From Flagellimonas oceani (GTDB taxonomy: Bacteria; Bacteroidota; Bacteroidia; Flavobacteriales; Flavobacteriaceae), in contig NZ_CP049616.1 of the NCBI RefSeq assembly GCF_011068285.1, forward strand, positions 1,282,501 through 1,346,500: DNA of 64,000 nt, in the 5' to 3' direction. Each line of letters begins with the position of its first letter. The stretch's first letter is position 1. The translations under genes were made by a program, and so were the position numbers. Shown piece after piece: positions 6,936-15,447 of this stretch. The notes under the pieces were generated by a model that saw only the letters and a list, made by a program, of their open reading frames with translations, searched no databases and was not told the origin of the DNA.

Positions 6936-9900
6936 ATGATTAACAAAATCATTTCATTTTCCATAAACAACAAATTTATAATCGGTTTGTTTATGGTTGC
7001 CCTAATAGGCACCGGAATATGGTCTATGGCCACTATAAATCTGGGTTCTGTACCTGATATTACCAACAACCAAGTACAGGTTATTACCGTTGCCCCAAAT
7101 TTAGGTACTGAAGATATTGAGCAATTCGTGACCTATCCCGTAGAATTGGCAATGGCAAACCTTCCTGACGTTATCGAGCTGCGTTCGGTATCCCGTTTTG
7201 GATTGTCAGTTGTTACCATTGTCTTTAAGGATGAAGCAGGTACCTATCTGCCCCGGCAATTGGTGCAGGAGAAATTAGCTGAAGTTGCTGAAGAAATTCC
7301 CGAAGGTTTTGGTACACCATTTATGGCACCCATAACTACAGGTTTGGGAGAAATCTTTCAATATACCTTAAAAGTCGAGGAGGGCTACGAAGACAAATAC
7401 GATGCTATGGAGCTTCGTACCATTCAGGACTGGCTGGTAAAAAGGCAAATGGCCCTAGTGCCCGGCGTAGTGGAAGTAAACGCGTTTGGTGGGTATGTCA
7501 AACAGTATGAAGTTGCCCTAAATCCCGATAAGCTAAAGAGCTTTGGCATCACGATGGGCCAGGTATTCGAGGCACTTCAAAAAAATAATGCAAATACCGG
7601 AGGTGCCTATATTGAAAAAAATCATCAAGCCAATTTTATTCGGGGCGAAGGACTCGCAAGAAGTCTTGAAGACCTAAAAAATACCGTGGTCACGACTCAA
7701 AACGGGACCCCCATACTGGTAAGCGATGTTGCAGAAAAAGTAGGCTATGGCAACCAGGTGCGCTATGGCGCCTTTACACAGGACGGGCACGAAAGCGTGG
7801 GCGGGCAGATTTTGATGCTCAAGGGCGAGAGCCCGAGCAATGTCATCGAAAATGTGGAAGGGCGAATCGCTGAAATACAAAAATCACTTCCCGAAGGCGT
7901 TACTATAGAACCTTTTCTTTCACGAAGTGAACTTATAGCGCGAACTACCAGTACCGTAAAGAAGAACCTCGTGGAAGGCGCGTTGATCGTGATTTTTGTA
8001 CTTGTCCTGCTATTGGGTAGTTTTCGTGGGGGCCTTATTACGGCATCGGTCATCCCGCTTTCATTGTTGTTTGCATTCATATTGATGAGGCAGTTCGGCG
8101 TTTGGGCAAATCTGATGAGCCTTGGTGCCATCGACTTCGGTATCATTGTAGACGGGGCCGTCATCATTGTGGAAGGTATGGTGCACCATATACAGATGCG
8201 GCTGAAAAAATCCAAGGCCGTATTTACGCAAGTAGAGATGGACGAACTGGCCTATGAATCGGGCAGTACAATGATGAACTCGGCCTTTTTCGGTCAATTG
8301 ATTATCCTGATTGTTTTTACCCCTATCCTCTTCCTTACTGGAATAGAAGGCAAAATGTTCCGTCCAATGGCCTTCACCTTCGGTTTTGCCGTTTTGGGGG
8401 CAATTATATTGTGCCTCACCTACGTGCCGATGATTTCCGCCCTGTTCCTACGTCCCGCCAAAAACCCAGACCACTGGTTCGCCAAGTTTGAACATAAGAT
8501 TGAAGGTTTCAGCGATAAAATTATGGCAACCTTGCACAAGGGGTATCAACCGCTGTTGAATTTTGCTCTACGGTTCAAGGCTGGTGTAGTGTTGGGCGCC
8601 GTCGCCCTATTTGCCATTGCGGTATTTATATTCAGTGGTATGGGGGGTGAGTTTATTCCTAAACTCGATGAGGGCGATATAGCGATGCAGGCCCTTATAA
8701 AACCTGGAAGCAGCCTAACGGAATCCATTGAAGCTTCCAAAAAACTACAAAACCTGGTAAATGAATTTCCAGAGGTCAAGACAATGATTTCAAGGATTGG
8801 AGTTGCCGAAATCCCTACGGATCCGATGCCAATGGATATCGCCGATAGCTATGTTATCCTAGAAAAGGATAAAAGTAAATGGACGAGTGCCGATAGTAAA
8901 GAAGAATTGATAGAAAAGATAAAGGAGAAAATATCGGTCATCCCGGGGGTGAACTTCGTGTTCACCCAACCGGTCGAGCTGCGGTTCAACGAGTTGCTAA
9001 CCGGAGTAAGGGAAGATGTAGCCATAAAACTCTATGGAGAAGATTTGGACATTCTGGCTGAAAAAGCCAACGAAATGGCATCCATAATTCAGACCGTGCC
9101 GGGTGCCGGTGATGTAAGGGCAGAGGCCACTAGCGGTTTGCCTCAAATGACCGTTGTCTATAATCGTGCGAAAATGGCACAGTACGGAGTTACAATTGAA
9201 AAGCTCAATGATTACGTGAGCGCGGCCTTTGCCGGTGAAGCGGCCAGTGTCATCTTTGAAGGGGAAAAACGGTTTGAAGTGGTAATACGATTGGCGGAAG
9301 CCTATCGTAAGAACATTGACAATCTTAAAAACCTGTACATCGATTTACCCAATGGCAACCAAGTTCCATTAAAAGAGGTTGCGGATATTAGTTATAAACC
9401 GGGGCCGATGCAGATATCGCGTGATAATACCTATAGAAGGATTTATGTTGGTGTAAACGTTAGGGGCAGGGACGTTAAGTCAATGGTCGAGGAAATACAG
9501 GCAAAACTTGATGAACAACTGGAACTGCCTCCTGGGTACTATATTACCTATGGTGGTTCATTTGAGAATTTACAGCGTGCAACAGACCGTCTTATGGTGG
9601 TGGTACCCATTGCCCTGGTATTGATTTTTATCCTACTGTACTTTGCCTTGAAATCATTTTCACAATCGGTGATGATATATATGGCAGTACCGTTGGCAGC
9701 TATTGGTGGGGTCTTTGCCCTTTGGTTACGTGGTATGCCCTTCAGTATCTCGGCCGGAGTGGGATTCATCGTACTCTTTGGCGTGGCCGTCCTCAATGGA
9801 CTAGTGCTCATCAACAAATTCAACGATTTAAAAGAAGAAGGAATGACAAATATCAAAAAACGCATCGAAGAGGCCACCCACGAGAGATTGAGGCCAATAT

Positions 9901-11345
9901 TGCTTACGGCTACGGCAGCCATTATGGGTTTTGTGCCAATGGCGGTCTCCACGTCGGGGGGTGCTGAAGTACAAAGACCGTTGGCCACTGTGGTAATTGG
10001 CGGTTTGATTACGGCCACCTTGTTGACACTTGTGGTGGTGCCCGTCCTCTACAACTGGCTCGAGAGCAGAAAGCAGCGCAAACAATCCGACAACGGAGAT
10101 ACCGGATATGTAAAGAACAGTCTGCCTATGCTCGGGATTCTACTTGCCGTAAGTGGTTTTTTGTCATCGGGTACGGTGGTTGCCCAAGAACCTGATCCTG
10201 TCCAGACCCTTACCCTGCAACAGGCCGTTGACAAAGCCAGGGAGTATTACCCAACCTTAAAACAGGGCGAGGCCTTCATTGCACGGGAGAAGGCCTTAAG
10301 GGGCACAAGCTTCGATTTGGGGAACACCCAAGTATTTACCGGTAAGGAAGAAACGGGCAGCGGTGTGCCCGGCGTTCAGACCGTGATTGGTGTTCAACAG
10401 GGAAATATCGATCTACTGTCGGGCTTTTCCAAATCCAAGTTTTTCAAGGAAAGGGTAGCCTTGGGAGAAAAACTGTATGAGCTCAGCGAACAGCAATTGG
10501 TACGCAATGTGATGCTGGCCTACAACCAGATACAGTACAATACCGCCCAGCTGCGCTTTGCCGAGCGCCTTGACAGCGTCTATACAGACTTTGAATCGGC
10601 CGCAAAGCTGCGGTACGATACCGGTGAGACGGGAAAATTGGAATACATTGCGGCCTCTTCGGAATACCAGCAGATACAGGTACTCAGGCAACAGGCCTAC
10701 GATGATATCGAGATTGCCAAAAGGCAGCTGAAGCAATATCTGGGCATTAATGACCCCATCGACATAGCTGACGAACCTTTTACCGCTTGGGCGGAAAGGT
10801 TTCTGGATTCACCCTCGGAGAATATAAATAAGAACCCTTTGTTACAGTTTGCCGAACAGAATGTGGCCGTAAGCGAAGCCAATGTAGAGGTAGAGAGATC
10901 ACAGTTCCTGCCCAAGTTCAACCTAACCTATGGAAGGCAAACAGTTGACGACGTTTCAGGCTTTAACACCTATCAAGTGGGAATAAGTATTCCCCTGTGG
11001 TTCTTACCGCAAAAGAACAGGGTGAAAGCGGCAAAGGCCGATGCGATTTTGGCCGAGAGCCAATACCTTGAACAGAAGGCGATGACCGAAAGCACGTTGG
11101 CCCAATTGGTTAAGGCTCTGGAAAAAACCCAAAAAAGTCTTGAGTATTACGAAAAAGGGGCACTGCGGTTGGCCGATGAACAAATTGCCACGGCAGAACT
11201 GGCATCCCGGGAAGGCGAGATAGACTATGTAAACTATATCACTATCCTTAATAGTGCCATACGCATAAAACAGAACCACTTACAATTTATAAATCAGTAT
11301 AACCAGCAGGCCATTGAAATTCAATATCAACTGGGCAACCTATAA
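6936..11345 (+). CDS. CzcA/CusA-type RND metal efflux pump fused to a TolC-like domain
   Basis: The 1469 residues combine two proteins. Residues 1 to about 1055 are a heavy-metal RND pump (12 membrane helices, two large periplasmic loops), with the proton-relay motif DFGIIVDGAVIIVEG at about 401-415 in TM4, typical of CzcA-type divalent-cation pumps. Residues 1070-1469 begin with a signal-like hydrophobic stretch and AQEPDP, then a complete TolC-like outer-membrane factor domain. Fusion of pump and outer-membrane channel is known in Bacteroidota. It should export Zn, Cd, Co or Ni across both membranes, driven by protons, with the adaptor encoded just downstream. The substrate is inferred from the TM4 motif. 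Confidence 0.93.
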   Translation: MINKIISFSINNKFIIGLFMVALIGTGIWSMATINLGSVPDITNNQVQVITVAPNLGTEDIEQFVTYPVELAMANLPDVIELRSVSRFGLSVVTIVFKDEAGTYLPRQLVQEKLAEVAEEIPEGFGTPFMAPITTGLGEIFQYTLKVEEGYEDKYDAMELRTIQDWLVKRQMALVPGVVEVNAFGGYVKQYEVALNPDKLKSFGITMGQVFEALQKNNANTGGAYIEKNHQANFIRGEGLARSLEDLKNTVVTTQNGTPILVSDVAEKVGYGNQVRYGAFTQDGHESVGGQILMLKGESPSNVIENVEGRIAEIQKSLPEGVTIEPFLSRSELIARTTSTVKKNLVEGALIVIFVLVLLLGSFRGGLITASVIPLSLLFAFILMRQFGVWANLMSLGAIDFGIIVDGAVIIVEGMVHHIQMRLKKSKAVFTQVEMDELAYESGSTMMNSAFFGQLIILIVFTPILFLTGIEGKMFRPMAFTFGFAVLGAIILCLTYVPMISALFLRPAKNPDHWFAKFEHKIEGFSDKIMATLHKGYQPLLNFALRFKAGVVLGAVALFAIAVFIFSGMGGEFIPKLDEGDIAMQALIKPGSSLTESIEASKKLQNLVNEFPEVKTMISRIGVAEIPTDPMPMDIADSYVILEKDKSKWTSADSKEELIEKIKEKISVIPGVNFVFTQPVELRFNELLTGVREDVAIKLYGEDLDILAEKANEMASIIQTVPGAGDVRAEATSGLPQMTVVYNRAKMAQYGVTIEKLNDYVSAAFAGEAASVIFEGEKRFEVVIRLAEAYRKNIDNLKNLYIDLPNGNQVPLKEVADISYKPGPMQISRDNTYRRIYVGVNVRGRDVKSMVEEIQAKLDEQLELPPGYYITYGGSFENLQRATDRLMVVVPIALVLIFILLYFALKSFSQSVMIYMAVPLAAIGGVFALWLRGMPFSISAGVGFIVLFGVAVLNGLVLINKFNDLKEEGMTNIKKRIEEATHERLRPILLTATAAIMGFVPMAVSTSGGAEVQRPLATVVIGGLITATLLTLVVVPVLYNWLESRKQRKQSDNGDTGYVKNSLPMLGILLAVSGFLSSGTVVAQEPDPVQTLTLQQAVDKAREYYPTLKQGEAFIAREKALRGTSFDLGNTQVFTGKEETGSGVPGVQTVIGVQQGNIDLLSGFSKSKFFKERVALGEKLYELSEQQLVRNVMLAYNQIQYNTAQLRFAERLDSVYTDFESAAKLRYDTGETGKLEYIAASSEYQQIQVLRQQAYDDIEIAKRQLKQYLGINDPIDIADEPFTAWAERFLDSPSENINKNPLLQFAEQNVAVSEANVEVERSQFLPKFNLTYGRQTVDDVSGFNTYQVGISIPLWFLPQKNRVKAAKADAILAESQYLEQKAMTESTLAQLVKALEKTQKSLEYYEKGALRLADEQIATAELASREGEIDYVNYITILNSAIRIKQNHLQFINQYNQQAIEIQYQLGNL

Positions 11346-11361
11346 TTTAAAAGAAAAAGAA

Positions 11362-12621
11362 ATGAAAAATATAGCAATTACATTGACATCAATCCTGGCC
11401 TTGACAGCGTTCCTTGTTTCCTGCAACGGTAGGCAAAAGGGAGAATTAGGCCATGATGAGGGCAAAGCGACCACTAAAGAGACGTTACAGGAAGGGGAAG
11501 AAGGGCATGGTAATGAGGCCCATGCAGAAGAGGGCGGCCATGAGGAAGAAGAAGGTTCCGTTGAAATTACCCAACAGCAGGCGGAAACCATCGGCCTCGA
11601 AATGAAACCTTTGGAAGAACGTAGCCTGGGCAACAACATCAAGGTAACGGGCAGACTCGAACTTTTCCCACAGGACAGGGCCAATATAAGCCCCTTTGTG
11701 GGCGGCAATATAAGCTCGGTACTTGTTATAGAGGGTGATAAGGTGCGCAAGGGACAGGTTCTCGCCTATTTGGAACACCCCGATATCATAACGATGCAAC
11801 AGGAATTTCAGGAGAAAAATGACGAACTGGTCTTTTTGGATCAGGACTACGAACGAAAAAAAACCCTCTATGACAAAGGGGTCTCATCCGGCAAGGAATT
11901 TCAGATGGCACAATCCAAATATCGTTCCACGACCTCTTCGGTCAATGCAATGCGGGCAAAACTACGGCTATTGGGCTTTAATGTTGACGAAATCGCCAAT
12001 GGTAAAATATATCAGGGTGTACCCGTTATAAGTCCCATTAGCGGTTTTGTCGATGAGGTGTTGATAAGCCTTGGCGATTATGTGGCACCACAATCCAAGA
12101 TGTTTGCCGTAAGCGACAATTCTAAGATACACGTGGATCTAAAGGTATATGAAAAGGACATCCCGAGGGTCAAAGAAGGGCAAAAGATTTTTTTCAGTGT
12201 TGCCTCGAGACCAGACGAGCTGCTTACCGCTGAGGTACATTCCATAGGCAAGACCTTCGAGGAAGATCCCAAGGCCGTGCATATCCACGCCCATATAGAA
12301 AATCCCGAAAGGGATTTATTGCCTGGTATGTATGTAGAGGGCAGGATTGTACAGGATGAAAAAAACACTCTGGCAGTACCCGAGGAAGCGGTCATCAAAG
12401 AGGGTGAAAAGTCGTTCATTTTTGTACTTGACGATGGCGATGCCCAGGAAGAAGGCAAGCTCAAATTTAAAATGGTGCAGGTATCGGTAGGGGTTATCGA
12501 TTTGGGCTTTGTTTCCATAAATCCCATGGAACCCCTTCAATATGGTTCAAAAGTGGTTATCAATGGGGCCTATACCCTTTCTTCAGAAATGGTGAAAGGC
12601 GAATTGGAGCACGGACATTAA
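11362..12621 (+). CDS. RND periplasmic adaptor subunit (CzcB-like lipoprotein)
   Basis: A membrane-fusion protein of about 419 residues. It has a lipoprotein signal (MKNIAITLTSILALTAFLVSC), then a His/Glu-rich segment (about 30-65, GHGNEAHAEEGGHEEEEG) that could bind metal, then the barrel-sandwich, alpha-hairpin and beta-barrel domains of an adaptor (VIEGDKVRKGQVLA and the P-x-SGFVDEV lipoyl halves are clear). The ATG at 11362 is chosen over an upstream in-frame ATG at 11314 because it gives a proper lipobox. The gene starts 16 bases after the RND stop. It should link the pump to the channel domain. Confidence 0.92.
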   Translation: MKNIAITLTSILALTAFLVSCNGRQKGELGHDEGKATTKETLQEGEEGHGNEAHAEEGGHEEEEGSVEITQQQAETIGLEMKPLEERSLGNNIKVTGRLELFPQDRANISPFVGGNISSVLVIEGDKVRKGQVLAYLEHPDIITMQQEFQEKNDELVFLDQDYERKKTLYDKGVSSGKEFQMAQSKYRSTTSSVNAMRAKLRLLGFNVDEIANGKIYQGVPVISPISGFVDEVLISLGDYVAPQSKMFAVSDNSKIHVDLKVYEKDIPRVKEGQKIFFSVASRPDELLTAEVHSIGKTFEEDPKAVHIHAHIENPERDLLPGMYVEGRIVQDEKNTLAVPEEAVIKEGEKSFIFVLDDGDAQEEGKLKFKMVQVSVGVIDLGFVSINPMEPLQYGSKVVINGAYTLSSEMVKGELEHGH

Positions 12622-12736
12622 TTCTCTAAAAAATCAAGGATTTTGATTCCGGGTTTGTTTATCATCTTAATTAGTTAGTTAAAAATTAGAAAACATGCCC
12701 GGTTCAAAATCGATTAAAAATTTAAACATTTTAAAA

Positions 12737-13075
12737 ATGAAAGAAATAAAAGCATTTGTTAAACCGAACAGGATACAAAGGGTCATCGAAGCCCTTAGCG
12801 ATAACGGTTTTAAAAGTATGACGCTTTCACAGGCGGAGGGTACCGGGGCGTTCAAAGCAAAAGGAGCAAGACCCTCCCTTGATTTTAATATAACCGATAG
12901 CCCGGTGGTAAAAGTGGAGTTGGTATGTCAAAATGAGGAGGCGCAATCAGCCATAGATATCATATTAGAAAATGGTAAAACGCCCGAACCTGGGGATGGA
13001 ATCATTTATCTATCCTATATTGAGGATGCCTTTCAGATCAAAACAGGAAAATCCCTTAAACGCTACGATCTTTAA
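12737..13075 (+). CDS. PII-like signalling protein linked to metal efflux
   Basis: A 112-residue PII-fold protein starting MKEIKAFV. The B-loop region (GKTPEPGDGIIYLSYIEDAFQIKTGK) is conserved, including GDG and the I-TGK end. The T-loop is short and lacks the Tyr uridylylated in GlnB/GlnK (KAKGARPSLDFNI instead). This fits the PII-like subgroup encoded next to CzcA-type pumps rather than a nitrogen regulator. It may sense ATP/ADP or metal and act on the pump. That is inferred. An earlier in-frame ATG at 12695 would add 14 residues with no resemblance to PII. Confidence 0.82.
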   Translation: MKEIKAFVKPNRIQRVIEALSDNGFKSMTLSQAEGTGAFKAKGARPSLDFNITDSPVVKVELVCQNEEAQSAIDIILENGKTPEPGDGIIYLSYIEDAFQIKTGKSLKRYDL

Positions 13076-13086
13076 CCCCTTTTAAA

Positions 13087-13509
13087 ATGGAAAGAATTGT
13101 CAAAAAACTGGAAAGCAAGGGAATACGGCCCACACCGATGCGACTGTTGACCTATAAAAAGTTACTGCAAAGCGAGGTAGCCATCAGTTTGGGAGAGCTA
13201 GAGAATTTTTTCGAGAAATCGGAAAGGAGCACCCTTTTCCGGACGATGAAAACATTTGAGGAAAAAAATATTGTACATCAGATAGCGGACGGTACAGGGA
13301 TTATGAAATATGCACTCTGTGAGGAAAACTGTGGATGTGAGGTGGGCAGCGACCTGCACCTACATTTTCACTGCACCCAGTGTAACGAGACCGTTTGTTT
13401 GACCGATCGTAAAATCCCACAGGTAAACCTGCCTCAAGGATATATGGCAGACGATATCAATCTGGTCGTAACGGGAGTATGCAATAAATGCAGTGGCAAT
13501 TTGGAGTAG
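13087..13509 (+). CDS. Fur-family transcriptional regulator (first of two)
   Basis: A 140-residue Fur protein: winged HTH at about 10-75 (IRPTPMRLLTYKKLL), then the dimer domain with the metal-binding HLHFHCTQC segment (about 93-101) and a closing C-x2-C (CNKC, about 133-136). The set of Cys and His suits a structural zinc plus a regulatory metal. It follows the PII gene by 11 bases. It is clearly related to the second Fur at 17475 and probably controls the surrounding metal genes in response to zinc or a similar ion. Confidence 0.87.
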   Translation: MERIVKKLESKGIRPTPMRLLTYKKLLQSEVAISLGELENFFEKSERSTLFRTMKTFEEKNIVHQIADGTGIMKYALCEENCGCEVGSDLHLHFHCTQCNETVCLTDRKIPQVNLPQGYMADDINLVVTGVCNKCSGNLE

Positions 13510-13543
13510 CCTTAAAGGCCAATAACATCAAAAGAATACGACG

Positions 13544-13915
13544 ATGATAGCAATCTATAAAAAAGACCAAATCATATATACCATCGCAGATCAAGAAATG
13601 GATGCCGATGATGGGGCGACCTTGGTCAAGGCCCTGAATGAACATTTGAAAAGCAATGAACAAGCCGCTTGGTATATGGAAATGGAGCCTCGCAAAAAAG
13701 GAGTGAAGAAAAGCAGCGGTGAGAGGTTGGATTTTTCCTTTCCCGAAGAAACACGGCTTAAGAAAATAGCCTTGGTGGGCGAAAAAACTTGGCAAGAACG
13801 GTTTACCGAATCGCTATTGCCGTTTAGCGAAGCCCACATAAAATATTTCGGACCTGAAGATGGAAACATGGCCAACAACTGGCTCGAACAAACAAGCAAT
13901 TTCAATAGTAACTGA
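13544..13915 (+). CDS. SpoIIAA-like (STAS-fold) protein
   Basis: A 123-residue soluble protein with the pattern of the SpoIIAA-like family: an acidic first half with alternating strands, WYMEMEP in the middle, KIALVGEKTWQERF at about 78-91, and a C-terminal IKYFGPEDGNMANNWLEQ. It is paralogous to the gene at 15065. Members are often found in stress and metal clusters, but no precise function is known. It is co-directional with Fur, 34 bases behind. Confidence 0.65.
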   Translation: MIAIYKKDQIIYTIADQEMDADDGATLVKALNEHLKSNEQAAWYMEMEPRKKGVKKSSGERLDFSFPEETRLKKIALVGEKTWQERFTESLLPFSEAHIKYFGPEDGNMANNWLEQTSNFNSN

Positions 13916-13942
13916 AACATGAATCTTTAAATCTAGAAAATT

Positions 13943-14161
13943 ATGATGGACGATTGGTATTTTGGGGGAATGCACTGGATATGGTGGGGGTTATGGATAA
14001 TCCTCATCTTCTGGATATTTTTAATTCCCTACCCCACACCGGGACAGAAAAGAAAAAGGGACACCGCAATGGAAGCCCTGAGAGAGCGGTACGCCCGGGG
14101 CGAAATCGACGAAGAGGAATTTGAAAAACGAAAGACGTTCCTGTTAAAGAACAAAAAATAA
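13943..14161 (+). CDS. Small membrane protein with SHOCT domain
   Basis: A 72-residue protein with one Trp-rich membrane helix (MHWIWWGLWIILIFWIFLIPY) and a C-terminal SHOCT motif (ALRERYARGEIDEEEFEKRK), a short segment thought to mediate oligomerisation. A close paralogue is encoded at 53830 in the copper part of the island, with the same architecture. The function is not known. Confidence 0.75.
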   Translation: MMDDWYFGGMHWIWWGLWIILIFWIFLIPYPTPGQKRKRDTAMEALRERYARGEIDEEEFEKRKTFLLKNKK

Positions 14162-14203
14162 CAGTGTTTTGCTTTTGACCGAACGACCATAACACCGTTA
14201 TCT

Positions 14204-14974
14204 ATGCAAAGAAGAAAAATAGGGATATGGCTTTTGGCAGGCTTTGCCTTTGGGGTATTTATACTGCAACCCTTGGGCCTATCCCTTTTTCTCTTTGACC
14301 GGTCGGGCGATTCCGGTCACTGGTCAAGCTTTTTTCTTGAAGCCTTCAAAACCGTATGGAACGTTGTCGATGTTGACCAAATTCTTAGAAACCTGTTGTT
14401 CGGGACAATGGGAAGCAGCCTTGCCCTGATGGTCTTTTTCAGAAAAAAGATTTTTCAACTGAACAGGCAACGGATGGACAGGCAAACCGTTCTCGAACTC
14501 ATAAACAAGGGAGAGAGCAGCCGGGTGGAATTCAAGTCAAGCTTGCGATGGGATGTACGGCAGGGCAAGGTAAACAAACAACTTGAGCTTATCATTGCAA
14601 AGACCATTGCCGGGTTTATGAACACCGAGGGGGGCAAGTTGCTCATGGGTGTCGATGACGGGGGAACCATTCTGGGCCTGCAACAGGATTTCGATACGCT
14701 TAAAAAGCCGGACAGCGATGGCTTTGAGCAGTATTTGATGCAATTGATCGCTCAAAAACTGGGAACCCATCTTTGTACGCTAGTGAACGTAGCATTTTTT
14801 GGGTTTGGTCAAAAGCAAGTGTGCTGTATCGAGATTTTACCAGCCCAAATGCCGGTATATGTGAACCTTGAGGGACGGTCACGGTTTTATATACGCACGG
14901 GCAATGCCACGCGCGAACTAGATTTGCCCGAAGCCCTGGTGTATATAGGTAAGGAAAAGGCACAGTGCAACTAG
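14204..14974 (+). CDS. Membrane-anchored Schlafen AlbA_2-type protein
   Basis: 256 residues. Two N-terminal membrane helices (about 5-25 and 60-82) are followed by a soluble AlbA_2 (Schlafen AAA-4) domain from about 93: LINKGESSRVEFKSSL, then MNTEGGKLLMGVDDGGTILGL, then the C-terminal strand pair FYIRTGNATRELD. AlbA_2 domains are putative nucleic-acid or ATP binders, often in stress and defence proteins. A membrane-tethered version inside a metal operon is unusual. Its role is unknown. Confidence 0.72.
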   Translation: MQRRKIGIWLLAGFAFGVFILQPLGLSLFLFDRSGDSGHWSSFFLEAFKTVWNVVDVDQILRNLLFGTMGSSLALMVFFRKKIFQLNRQRMDRQTVLELINKGESSRVEFKSSLRWDVRQGKVNKQLELIIAKTIAGFMNTEGGKLLMGVDDGGTILGLQQDFDTLKKPDSDGFEQYLMQLIAQKLGTHLCTLVNVAFFGFGQKQVCCIEILPAQMPVYVNLEGRSRFYIRTGNATRELDLPEALVYIGKEKAQCN

Positions 14975-15064
14975 AAACAGGAGGTTATTGGGCCATGCAG
15001 GAAGGGTTATTGGCACTTCCGTTGCACGTTTGTTTTAATTAGATTGATTAAAAAATATACAAAA

Positions 15065-15421
15065 ATGGTACAGATAATAAACTTAGAACAGGAACATCTT
15101 ATTGCCGCTAAAATCAGCGGGAAACTTACGGAAAAGGATATGGAAAAGATGCATCCGCTCATCCACAACATCATAGAAAAAGGCCATAAAGTGGATTTCT
15201 ATATTGAAATGGAAGATTTTGAAGGCTATACCCTTAAAGGCTTTTGGGAAGACCTAAAAATTGATTCGGCACACTTGGGAGATTACGGCAAGATAGCCTT
15301 TGTGGGTAACAAAAAATGGCAGGAGTGGGTGGCTAAGGCAACTGATTTTTTCACTAGCTCGGAAGTTAAGTATTTCGATATTTCCGAGAAATCACAAGCC
15401 CAAAAGTGGATTAAATCTTAA
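15065..15421 (+). CDS. SpoIIAA-like (STAS-fold) protein, paralogue of the gene at 13544
   Basis: 118 residues from the ATG at 15065. An upstream TTG at 15044 would add seven unlikely residues. The shared signature is DFYIEMEDFEGYTLKGFWED and KIAFVGNKKWQEW (about 75-87), with a C-terminal VKYFDISEKSQAQKWI. This fits the SpoIIAA-like family. It precedes the P-type ATPase by 26 bases and is probably co-transcribed with it. The function is unknown. Confidence 0.7.
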   Translation: MVQIINLEQEHLIAAKISGKLTEKDMEKMHPLIHNIIEKGHKVDFYIEMEDFEGYTLKGFWEDLKIDSAHLGDYGKIAFVGNKKWQEWVAKATDFFTSSEVKYFDISEKSQAQKWIKS

Positions 15422-15447
15422 TTAACGATAACAAAACGATTAATAAT

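Noticed and set aside
11314..11361. Upstream start for the RND adaptor overlapping the RND gene
   Set aside because: It would place 16 charged or polar residues ahead of the lipoprotein signal. The ATG at 11362 gives a proper signal.
12625..12660. Small hairpin around AATCAA/TTGATT after the RND adaptor as terminator
   Set aside because: The stem is six bases and is not followed by a T-run; genes continue in the same direction.
14244..14429. Alternative-frame ORFs inside the AlbA_2 gene and, in general, antisense ORFs within the RND, CopB, CusA and glycolysis genes
   Set aside because: They are shadows: no ribosome site, no domain, and compositional bias that follows the complementary codon usage.
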